A stretch of DNA of 14,915 bases from Prevotellaceae bacterium (GTDB lineage Bacteria; Bacteroidota; Bacteroidia; Bacteroidales; Bacteroidaceae): assembly GCA_021204715.1 (NCBI GenBank), contig JAJPYW010000165.1, forward strand, positions 1 through 14,915, read 5' to 3'. This document shows, one piece after another, positions 1-6,679 of this stretch. The stretch's first letter is position 1. Every line of letters begins with the position of its first letter. The translations under genes and the position numbers were made by a program. The notes under the pieces were generated by a model. That model had not been told where the DNA came from. It worked only from the letters and a program-made list of their open reading frames with translations, and made no database searches.

Positions 1-55
1 TACGTCTTCGCCATCCTGCTCATCATCTCGATTGCCGTAGTATTCGACTTCAACG
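1..55 (+). repeat. Left copy of an exact 55-bp direct repeat
   Basis: These 55 bases are identical to 493-547, which encode the first membrane segment of the permease. Identity stops at base 56 (C here, A at 548). The two copies are 492 bases apart, an exact multiple of three, and the reading frame is open from base 1 into the permease gene, so this copy would read YVFAILLIIS and onward. A short word, GAGAAGATG, also follows both copies, but here only after eight extra bases. Either the segment encoding the first membrane helix was duplicated, or the start of this sequence is an assembly junction. The upstream extent of the repeat cannot be seen. Confidence 0.9.
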
Positions 56-69
56 CTTGTATTGAGAAG

Positions 70-1527
70 ATGCGGAGTTTTCTCAAAGGGATTCCGCGTG
101 TTTTCCAACAAATAGGGATATGCATGGAAAAAATATGGCAGGGCGTCAAGCAACTGCCCAAAGGAGCAAAGTGGCTGTGGCAAAACATCAAAAAGCTGCC
201 GCAAGGATTGAAATGGCTATGGAAATACATCAAGCAGCTACCGCAAGGACTGAAGTGGTTGTGGAAAGGCATCAAGCGGTTTCCCTATTACATCAAGCAA
301 CTTCCACATTACATCAAGCGCTTGCCTTATTACATCAAGCGCATGCCCTATTACATCAAGCATCTGCCTGAATACTTGAAGAAGCTTTATGAAAACACCA
401 CCTCTTTGGTGCAACGGGGTGTGGATTCTTTCAAGCGCAGCCGGATTCTTATCCGCCTTGACCGCTACATCATCATGAAGTTCTTGGGGACTTACGTCTT
501 CGCCATCCTGCTCATCATCTCGATTGCCGTAGTATTCGACTTCAACGAGAAGATGGACCGCTTCATGTCGCACGACGCACCGTGGAAGGCCATCATTTTC
601 GACTATTACCTAAACTTCATCCCCTACTTCGCCAACTTGTTCAGCCCGCTGTTCGTATTCATCGCCGTGATTTTCTTCACTTCCAAATTGGCTGAGAATT
701 CAGAGATTATCGCCATGTTTTCCACGGGCATGAGCTTCAAGCGCATGCTGCGTCCTTACATGATATCGGCCGCCATCATCGCTGTGGTCACTTTCTGTTT
801 AGGAGCCTACGTCATTCCCAAAGGAAGTATCACGCGGTTGGATTTTGAAGACAAGTATTACAAACCCCGCAAGACGACCTCGGCAAGAAACATCCAGTTG
901 GAGGTGGATTCAGGAGTAATCGCCTACATAGAGCGCTTCGAGGACCGCAGCAAGACGGGTTACCGCTTCTCGCTCGACAAGTTCAAGGAGAAACAGTTGG
1001 TGTCGCACATGACCGCCCGCAGCATCACTTACGACACCACTGCAGTGCACCGGTGGACGGTGAGGGACTACATGATACGTGAATTGAACGGTATGCGCGA
1101 GAACATTTTCAAAGGCGATCGCATAGACACCACCCTGCAGATGGAGCCGGCTGACTTGCTTGTCACACGCAACCAGCAGGAGATGATGACCAGCCCCCAA
1201 TTGGACACATACATAGACCGGCAACGACAACGGGGCTTCGCCAACATCAAGGAGTTTGAAATAGAATACCACAAGCGCATCGCCATGTCGTTTGCCTCGT
1301 TCATCCTGACACTTATCGGCGTGTCGCTCTCTTCGCGCAAGACCAAAGGGGGCATGGGGCTGCACCTCGGCATCGGCTTGGCGTTGAGTTTCTCCTATAT
1401 CCTCTTTCAAACCATCGCCTCCACCTTTGCGGTCAACGGCAATGTACCGCCATCTATCGCCGTGTGGATTCCCAACATACTCTACGCCTTCATCGCATTC
1501 TATCTCTACAAGAAGGCGCCGAAGTAG
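70..1527 (+). CDS. LptF/LptG-family lipopolysaccharide export permease with a repetitive N-terminal extension
   Basis: Inner-membrane permease of the YjgP/YjgQ family. In the Lpt system such proteins pair with LptB to pull lipopolysaccharide out of the inner membrane. The family core starts near residue 126 (ILIRLDRYIIMKFLGTY). I see membrane segments at about 138-158, 185-207, 233-252, 408-426, 435-453 and 462-481, with a periplasmic domain at about 255-405 between the third and fourth, as in LptF/G. Residues 1-125 are extra: a basic, tryptophan- and tyrosine-rich region dominated by 7- and 14-residue repeats (27-106). Core-only relatives are about 360 residues; this protein is 485. The frame is open from base 1, so ATG 70 is the first visible start, not a proven one; ATG 124 (MEKIW) is another option. 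LptF versus LptG cannot be decided by eye. A 69-base gap separates it from gmd. Confidence 0.85.
   Translation: MRSFLKGIPRVFQQIGICMEKIWQGVKQLPKGAKWLWQNIKKLPQGLKWLWKYIKQLPQGLKWLWKGIKRFPYYIKQLPHYIKRLPYYIKRMPYYIKHLPEYLKKLYENTTSLVQRGVDSFKRSRILIRLDRYIIMKFLGTYVFAILLIISIAVVFDFNEKMDRFMSHDAPWKAIIFDYYLNFIPYFANLFSPLFVFIAVIFFTSKLAENSEIIAMFSTGMSFKRMLRPYMISAAIIAVVTFCLGAYVIPKGSITRLDFEDKYYKPRKTTSARNIQLEVDSGVIAYIERFEDRSKTGYRFSLDKFKEKQLVSHMTARSITYDTTAVHRWTVRDYMIRELNGMRENIFKGDRIDTTLQMEPADLLVTRNQQEMMTSPQLDTYIDRQRQRGFANIKEFEIEYHKRIAMSFASFILTLIGVSLSSRKTKGGMGLHLGIGLALSFSYILFQTIASTFAVNGNVPPSIAVWIPNILYAFIAFYLYKKAPK
148..387 (+). repeat. In-frame 42-bp and 21-bp tandem repeats in the permease N-terminus
   Basis: Three 14-codon units (148-189, 190-231, 232-273) have the pattern K-x-L-P-x-G-x-K-W-L-W-x-x-I. 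They are followed by five 7-codon units (274-378) of the pattern K-x-(L/F/M)-P-(Y/H/E)-Y-(I/L), and a partial unit to 387. The 14-residue unit reads as two 7-residue units, so the whole tract is heptad-based. Third codon positions vary between copies (CTG/CTG/CTA, CCC/CCG/CCG) while the residues persist. This suggests the repeat is old and held by selection on the protein rather than being fresh slippage. Confidence 0.9.
493..547 (+). repeat. Right copy of the exact 55-bp direct repeat
   Basis: Identical to bases 1-55. This copy lies in its natural context, encoding residues 142-159 of the permease (first membrane helix) and continuing into EKMDRF, the expected family sequence. It is therefore likely to be the original and the copy at base 1 the derived or artefactual one. 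Confidence 0.9.
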
Positions 1528-1531
1528 CCGG

Positions 1532-1563
1532 TTCGGGAAAAAATCACTATCTTTGCTCCCGAA
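1532..1563. repeat. Short inverted repeat around the gmd promoter box
   Basis: TTCGGGA (1532-1538) and TCCCGAA (1557-1563) form a perfect 7-bp inverted repeat with an 18-base spacer. The spacer holds the TATCTTTG box. It could be a regulator binding site, or it could be chance. There is no U-tract after the right arm that would make it a good terminator for the permease gene. Confidence 0.3.
1548..1555 (+). promoter_or_regulatory. Bacteroides-type -7 promoter element before gmd
   Basis: TATCTTTG matches the Bacteroidetes -7 consensus TAnnTTTG and lies 41 bases before the gmd ATG, in the only sizeable gap of the plus-strand block. No good TTTG stands 19-21 bases upstream, so the -33 part is weak. 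Transcription would begin near 1560-1565, leaving a leader of about 35 bases. It would serve gmd and probably the genes down to 9132. Confidence 0.55.
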
Positions 1564-1596
1564 TGTATTATATATAGTATTAAAACAGCATAACCC

Positions 1597-2679
1597 ATGG
1601 CGAAAAGAGCGCTTATCACAGGTATAACGGGACAGGACGGTTCATTCCTCGCTGAGTTTTTGATTGAGAAAGGATATGAAGTGCACGGCATCATGCGCCA
1701 TTCATCCTCGTTCAATACAGGCCGCATAGAACATCTTTATTTGGATGAATGGGTGCGCGACATGAAGAAGGAACGGTTGGTGAACCTCCATTACGGGGAC
1801 ATGACCGACAGCAGTTCGCTTATCCGCATCATCCAGTTGGTACAGCCCGACGAGATTTACAACTTGGCCGCGCAAAGCCATGTGAAGGTGTCGTTCGATG
1901 TACCTGAATATGCGGCCGAGACCGATGCCGTAGGCACGCTGCGCATGTTGGAATCCGTACGCATCCTCGGCATGGAGAAGCGCGTGAAGATTTACCAAGC
2001 TTCCACCTCCGAACTCTTCGGAAAGGTGCAGGAGGTTCCCCAACGGGAAACCACACCGTTCTATCCCCGCAGTCCTTACGGGGTGGCCAAACAATACGGG
2101 TTCTGGATTACCAAAAACTACCGCGAGAGTTACGGCATGTTCGCCGTGAACGGCATTCTCTTCAACCACGAGAGCGAACGCAGGGGTGAGACGTTCGTCA
2201 CGCGCAAGATTACGCTGGCAGCCGCACGCATCGCGCAAGGCTATCAGGACAAGCTTTATTTAGGCAACTTGAACGCAGGCCGCGACTGGGGATATGCCAA
2301 AGATTATGTGGAGTGTATGTGGCTGATGTTGCAGCACGTCACACCAGAGGACTTCGTCATCGCCACCGGCGAGATGCACACCGTGCGCGAGTTCGCCACG
2401 TTAGCCTTCCACGAGGTGGGCATCGAGTTGCGCTGGGAAGGCGAAGGCATCGGCGAGAAGGGCGTCGACGCCGCAAGCGGGCGTGTCTTGGTGGAAGTGG
2501 ACGAGCGCTATTTCCGTCCGTGCGAAGTAGAGCGACTTTTAGGCGACCCTTCCAAGGCAAAGCAGGTATTAGGCTGGAACCCCACGAAGACAGGATTCAA
2601 GGAGTTGGTGCGCATCATGACAGCCCACGACATGCAGTACGTAAAGAAGCACTACCTGCAGTCGCAGCTATATAAATAA
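1597..2679 (+). CDS. gmd: GDP-mannose 4,6-dehydratase
   Basis: Cytoplasmic enzyme converting GDP-D-mannose to GDP-4-keto-6-deoxy-D-mannose with NADP(H), the first step to GDP-L-fucose. The protein is an extended short-chain dehydrogenase of 360 residues, normal for the family. It begins with the nucleotide-binding loop GITGQDGS (9-16). The active-site set is visible: T137, S138 and E139 in STSELFG, then Y161 and K165 in the YxxxK motif of [23 protein letters not shown] (190-205) and the [18 protein letters not shown] stretch (222-239) are typical of GMD. The start at ATG 1597 puts the Rossmann loop at the expected distance from the N-terminus. fcl, the next enzyme of the pathway, follows after 5 bases, so the two are surely co-transcribed. 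Confidence 0.97.
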   Translation: MAKRALITGITGQDGSFLAEFLIEKGYEVHGIMRHSSSFNTGRIEHLYLDEWVRDMKKERLVNLHYGDMTDSSSLIRIIQLVQPDEIYNLAAQSHVKVSFDVPEYAAETDAVGTLRMLESVRILGMEKRVKIYQASTSELFGKVQEVPQRETTPFYPRSPYGVAKQYGFWITKNYRESYGMFAVNGILFNHESERRGETFVTRKITLAAARIAQGYQDKLYLGNLNAGRDWGYAKDYVECMWLMLQHVTPEDFVIATGEMHTVREFATLAFHEVGIELRWEGEGIGEKGVDAASGRVLVEVDERYFRPCEVERLLGDPSKAKQVLGWNPTKTGFKELVRIMTAHDMQYVKKHYLQSQLYK

Positions 2680-2684
2680 GGTAA

Positions 2685-3791
2685 ATGGAAACCGGTGACG
2701 ACAAACATATCATGTTGGACAAGGAAGCTAAAATCTATGTGGCGGGACACCGCGGTTTGGTAGGTTCGGCCATTTGGAAGAGCCTGCAAGCGAAAGGATA
2801 CACCCACCTTGTGGGAAGAAGCCACGGGGAATTGGATTTGCTTGACGGGGTGGCGGTGTGCCGCTTCTTCGACGAGGAACAGCCGGCATACGTATTCCTT
2901 GCAGCGGCCTACGTGGGAGGCATCATGGCCAACAGTTTGTACCGCGCCGACTTTATCTACAAAAACCTGCAGATACAACAGAACATAATCGGCGAGAGCT
3001 TCCGGCACGGAGTGAAGAAACTGCTCTTCTTGGGCAGCACCTGCATCTATCCGCGCGACGCGGAGCAACCCATGCGTGAGGAGGCATTGCTTACATCGCC
3101 CTTGGAATATACCAACGAACCCTACGCCATCGCCAAAATAGCGGGACTGAAACTGTGCGAAAGCTTCAACCTGCAATACGGCACAAACTACATCGCCGTA
3201 ATGCCCACCAACCTCTACGGTCCCAACGACAATTTCGACTTGGAACGCAGCCACGTGTTGCCTGCCATGCTGCGCAAAATCCATTTGGCCCGTTGCCTGA
3301 TGACCGGCAATTGGAATACCATACGGCATGATTTAGACCGCAGGCCCGTGGAAGGTGTGGACGGCAAGGTGGAAGAGGCGGCTATCCGCAATCTTTTAGC
3401 CAAATATGGCATCCACGAGAAGGAAGTGGTTTTGTGGGGAACGGGAAAGCCGCTGCGTGAGTTCCTATGGAGCGAGGAGATGGCCGACGCTTGTGTGTTT
3501 GTAATGGAACGGGTAGATTTCAAGGATACCTACAACAACGCGGACGGTAGCGCAATACGCAACTGCCACATCAACATCGGTACGGGTAAGGAGCTATCCA
3601 TCGGCGCGTTGGCCCGGTTGGTGGCCAAGACCGTGGGCTATCAAGGTAAGATAACCTTCGACAGCGGCAAACCTGACGGCACCCTGCGCAAGCTCACCGA
3701 CCCATCCAAGCTGCACGCCTTGGGGTGGCACCACCACATCGAGATTGAGGAAGGGGTAAGACGGTTGTATGACTGGTACCTGCAAACGTGA
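2685..3791 (+). CDS. fcl: GDP-L-fucose synthase
   Basis: Bifunctional NADPH-dependent epimerase/reductase that turns the product of Gmd into GDP-L-fucose, the donor for fucosylated surface glycans. Seen in the sequence: the Rossmann loop GHRGLVGS (21-28), and residues matching the known active site of the E. coli enzyme with an offset of 11: S118 and C120 in GSTCIYP, Y147 and K151 in YAIAK, and H190. Compared with the E. coli protein of about 321 residues there is an extra charged stretch at about 206-246, between the catalytic core and WGTGKPLREF. ATG 2712 (MLDKEAK) is an alternative start that brings the Rossmann loop closer to the N-terminus and may be the true one. It sits 5 bases after gmd. 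Confidence 0.96.
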   Translation: METGDDKHIMLDKEAKIYVAGHRGLVGSAIWKSLQAKGYTHLVGRSHGELDLLDGVAVCRFFDEEQPAYVFLAAAYVGGIMANSLYRADFIYKNLQIQQNIIGESFRHGVKKLLFLGSTCIYPRDAEQPMREEALLTSPLEYTNEPYAIAKIAGLKLCESFNLQYGTNYIAVMPTNLYGPNDNFDLERSHVLPAMLRKIHLARCLMTGNWNTIRHDLDRRPVEGVDGKVEEAAIRNLLAKYGIHEKEVVLWGTGKPLREFLWSEEMADACVFVMERVDFKDTYNNADGSAIRNCHINIGTGKELSIGALARLVAKTVGYQGKITFDSGKPDGTLRKLTDPSKLHALGWHHHIEIEEGVRRLYDWYLQT

Positions 3792-3827
3792 TGCCTGCCC
3801 CCGAATATCAACTATCAATGAAGGAGT

Positions 3828-5486
3828 ATGGAACAAAGTTTTATAGCATACATCGAGAATAGCATCCGGCAGAACTGGGACCGGGACGCCTTGACCGATT
3901 ACCAAGGAGCCACGTTGCAATACAATGACGTGGCGCGCAAGATAGAGAAGCTGCACCTGCTCTTCGAGGCGGGAGGAATAGAGAAAGGCGACAAGATAGC
4001 CCTGTGCGGACGCAACAGCGCCCATTGGGGCGTGGCTTTCTTGGCCACGTTGACTTACGGAGCAGTGGCTGTACCCATTTTGCACGAGTTCAAGCCGGAA
4101 AACGTACACAACATTGTCAACCATTCCGACGCGAAACTCCTTTTCGTAGGCGACCAAGTGTGGAAAGGCCTCGACGAAACGGCCATGCCGAACTTGGAGG
4201 GTATTATCCAAATGGTTGACTTCTCCCTGTCTGTTTCGCGTAACGTGCGGTTGGGGTATGCCCGCGAGCACCTAAACGAGCTTTTCGGCAAGAAATACCC
4301 CAAGAACTTCAGGCAGGAACATGTCAAGTACCACGAGGACCAACCTGAAGAATTAGCCGTCATCAATTATACATCAGGCACCACGAGCCTCCCCAAAGGG
4401 GTGATGCTGCCCTACCGCAGCCTTTGGTCGAACACAAAGTTCGCCTTCGAGCGGTTGCCCATGAAGGCGGGAAGCAACATGGTAAGCATATTGCCCATGG
4501 CGCACATGTACGGGTTGGCTTTTGAATTCATCTATGAGTTTGCCGTTGGGTGCCACATCCATTTCCTCACACGCACGCCAAGCCCCAATATCATTTTCCA
4601 AGCATTCAACGAAGTAAAACCCGACTTGGTGATATCCGTACCGCTTATCATCGAGAAAATCATCAAGAAAAGGGTGCTTCCCAAGTTGGAGACGCCCACC
4701 ATGAAACTGTTGTTGAAACTGCCTATCATCAATGATAAAGTCAAGAGTTCCATACGCAAGCAGGTGATGGATGCCTTCGGCGGACGGTTTGAGGAGATTA
4801 TCATAGGCGGCGCTGCCTTCAACCACGAAGTGGAGCAGTTCTTGAGGATGATCGACTTTCCCTATACTGTGGGGTATGGCATGACGGAGTGCGCGCCACT
4901 GATTTGCTACGAGGACTGGCACAGTTTCAAGTTAGGCTCATGCGGCAAGGCAGTAACACGCATGGAGGTGAAGATACTCTCGCCCGACCCGGCGCATATC
5001 GTCGGCGAGATTGTCTGCCGCGGAGACAACGTCATGTCGGGCTACTACAAGAACGAAGAAGCCACCAAGGAAGTATTGGATGCCGACGGATGGTTGCATA
5101 CAGGTGACTTGGCATTGATGGACGAAGCGGGCAACGTAACCATCAAGGGACGCAGCAAGAACATGCTCTTGGGAGCCAGCGGACAGAACATCTATCCCGA
5201 AGAAATCGAAGAGTTGCTCAACAACTTGCCATACGTGTCGGAAAGTGTCGTCATACAGCAAGAGAGACAATTGGTGGGATTGGTCTATCCCGATTTTGAA
5301 GACGCAGCCGCCCAAGGCTTGAATGACGGAGAATTAGAACGGATTATGGAAGAGAACCGCACGGCACTGAACGAGTCCCTGCCGGCTTATAGCCAAGTGG
5401 CCAAACTGCTGATACGCAAAGAAGAGTTCGAGAAAACACCCAAGCGCTCCATTAAACGTTTCCTTTACCAAACGGAGAAAGGATGA
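3828..5486 (+). CDS. AMP-binding enzyme, long-chain fatty-acid CoA ligase-like
   Basis: Member of the adenylate-forming superfamily, which activates a carboxylic acid with ATP and usually passes it to CoA. Its 552 residues fit a fatty-acyl ligase. Motifs in order: A3 phosphate loop YTSGTTSLPKG (181-191), A5 YGMTE (350-354), A7 TGD (425-427), and the hinge region GRSKNMLLGASGQNIYPEEIE (441-461) as in long-chain acyl ligases. The C-terminal A10 motif reads EKTPKRSIKRF (535-545). By eye, S541 falls where the catalytic lysine is expected in TPTxKxKR-type enzymes, with K539 and K543 beside it. The substrate cannot be told from sequence; acyl-ACP synthetase is possible. AAGGAG at 3821-3826 is a purine-rich tract only one base from ATG, too close for a normal ribosome site. 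The next gene starts 4 bases after its stop. Confidence 0.85.
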   Translation: MEQSFIAYIENSIRQNWDRDALTDYQGATLQYNDVARKIEKLHLLFEAGGIEKGDKIALCGRNSAHWGVAFLATLTYGAVAVPILHEFKPENVHNIVNHSDAKLLFVGDQVWKGLDETAMPNLEGIIQMVDFSLSVSRNVRLGYAREHLNELFGKKYPKNFRQEHVKYHEDQPEELAVINYTSGTTSLPKGVMLPYRSLWSNTKFAFERLPMKAGSNMVSILPMAHMYGLAFEFIYEFAVGCHIHFLTRTPSPNIIFQAFNEVKPDLVISVPLIIEKIIKKRVLPKLETPTMKLLLKLPIINDKVKSSIRKQVMDAFGGRFEEIIIGGAAFNHEVEQFLRMIDFPYTVGYGMTECAPLICYEDWHSFKLGSCGKAVTRMEVKILSPDPAHIVGEIVCRGDNVMSGYYKNEEATKEVLDADGWLHTGDLALMDEAGNVTIKGRSKNMLLGASGQNIYPEEIEELLNNLPYVSESVVIQQERQLVGLVYPDFEDAAAQGLNDGELERIMEENRTALNESLPAYSQVAKLLIRKEEFEKTPKRSIKRFLYQTEKG

Positions 5487-5490
5487 ATAC

Positions 5491-6642
5491 ATGAACCGCA
5501 CCCGATACTGCCTGTCATTGGTTCTTGCCTTCCTCTCCATGCTGATAAAAGAAGGAGAGGCTTCCGCACAAGGAGTGAACCTCTCTTTGTGGAAAGGGGT
5601 AGCCACACAACGCACCGACACGGTGGGAGGCACTACCCTCAACATCGGCCTCTTTTCGGCCATGAACCGGTTGAACGGTGTAGGTGTGAACGTGTTGGGA
5701 GCGGTAGTAGGAAGAGATATGAACGGCGTACAACTGTCTGGACTTGCCAATGTAGCGGGCGATAATGTGCACGGACTCCAGATAGCCGGCATCACCAATG
5801 TGAACGGGAATGACGTAACGGGTGTCTCCTTGGCAGGATTGGTAGGCATCACAAGCGACAACGTGCGGGGCGTAATGGTTTCCGGCTGGGTGAATGTGAC
5901 GGGCAACGACAACCGCGGTGTGTTGGCAAGCGGCTTGGTGGGCATCGCCGGCAGTCAAAGCACGGGATTGCAACTCTCCGGGTTGGCAAACATCGGTGCC
6001 GACCGCATCAGTGGAGTACAGTTGGCCGGACTGCTGAACGTAGCCTCAGACAGCCTGAAAGGAGTGCAATTATCAGGTATCGGCAATGTGGCGGCCGAGA
6101 ACGCCACCGGCGTTCAATTGGCCCCATGCAACATCCTTGTACGGGGACGTGGTTTGCAGATAGGGTTGGTGAATTATTACCGGGAGCGGTTGGACGGATT
6201 CCAGTTGGGATTGGTAAATGCCAACCCGCAGACTAAAGTACAACTGATGCTCTATGGCGGCAACCACACGAAACTGAACATGGCGGTGCGCTTCAAGAAT
6301 AAAATCTACTACACTATCTTGGGCATGGGCACTCCCTATTTGGATTTCAACGACAAGTTCTCCACCGCTTTCTTCTACAGGGCAGGTGCGGAATTGCCGC
6401 TATGCAAAGACCTTTTCCTCGGCGGCGATTTAGGGTACAGCCACATAGAACTCTTCAAAAACAGGCGTCAAGCCTATCCCCCACGGCTCTATGCCCTCCA
6501 AGCCCGTCTTAATTTAGAGTATCGCCCCGCAGACATCTTGGGCATCTTCCTTGCCGGAGGCTACGGATGGGACCGCCGCTACAAGCACCACGGTACCTAC
6601 GACAACGGCGTCATCTGCGAGGCGGGACTTATATTGTTTTAA
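5491..6642 (+). CDS. Exported repeat protein, probably outer-membrane (LA_2272-like surface repeats plus beta-barrel-like tail)
   Basis: Function unknown. Residues 1-27 look like a signal peptide, with a hydrophobic core CLSLVLAFLSMLI and an ASAQG cleavage region. Residues 63-206 are nine tandem repeats of exactly 16 residues, each opening with G and following G-(V/L)-x-(L/V/I)-(S/A)-G-(L/W/I)-x-(N/G)-(V/I), the kind seen in proteins annotated as LA_2272-family surface repeats. From about 215 the repeat loosens (GLQIGLVNYY, GFQLGLVNAN). Then come alternating aromatic/hydrophobic strands to the end, which finishes AGLILF with a terminal phenylalanine, typical of proteins inserted by the BAM complex. 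I infer a beta-rich repeat domain joined to a small outer-membrane barrel. It starts 4 bases after the acyl ligase, so the two are probably translated from one message. No enzymatic motif is visible. Confidence 0.75.
   Translation: MNRTRYCLSLVLAFLSMLIKEGEASAQGVNLSLWKGVATQRTDTVGGTTLNIGLFSAMNRLNGVGVNVLGAVVGRDMNGVQLSGLANVAGDNVHGLQIAGITNVNGNDVTGVSLAGLVGITSDNVRGVMVSGWVNVTGNDNRGVLASGLVGIAGSQSTGLQLSGLANIGADRISGVQLAGLLNVASDSLKGVQLSGIGNVAAENATGVQLAPCNILVRGRGLQIGLVNYYRERLDGFQLGLVNANPQTKVQLMLYGGNHTKLNMAVRFKNKIYYTILGMGTPYLDFNDKFSTAFFYRAGAELPLCKDLFLGGDLGYSHIELFKNRRQAYPPRLYALQARLNLEYRPADILGIFLAGGYGWDRRYKHHGTYDNGVICEAGLILF
5677..6108 (+). repeat. Nine 48-bp in-frame repeats coding 16-residue units
   Basis: The units begin at glycine codons for residues 63, 79, 95, 111, 127, 143, 159, 175 and 191, with a further G at 207 opening a degenerate tenth. 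Spacing is exactly 16 codons each time without any insertion. The copies differ considerably at the DNA level, so they do not look recently amplified. Confidence 0.88.
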
Positions 6643-6679
6643 CAAAACCTGCAAATACACCTATTAATCAGCTGTTCCA

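Noticed and set aside
120..371. Alternative-frame open frame with HQA-type repeats inside the permease extension
   Set aside because: Its repeats are the automatic out-of-frame reading of the 21/42-bp repeats. The main frame continues into the real permease core.
148..387. CRISPR-like array reading of the short tandem repeats
   Set aside because: The repeats are directly adjacent without spacers, are in-frame and encode a protein tract.
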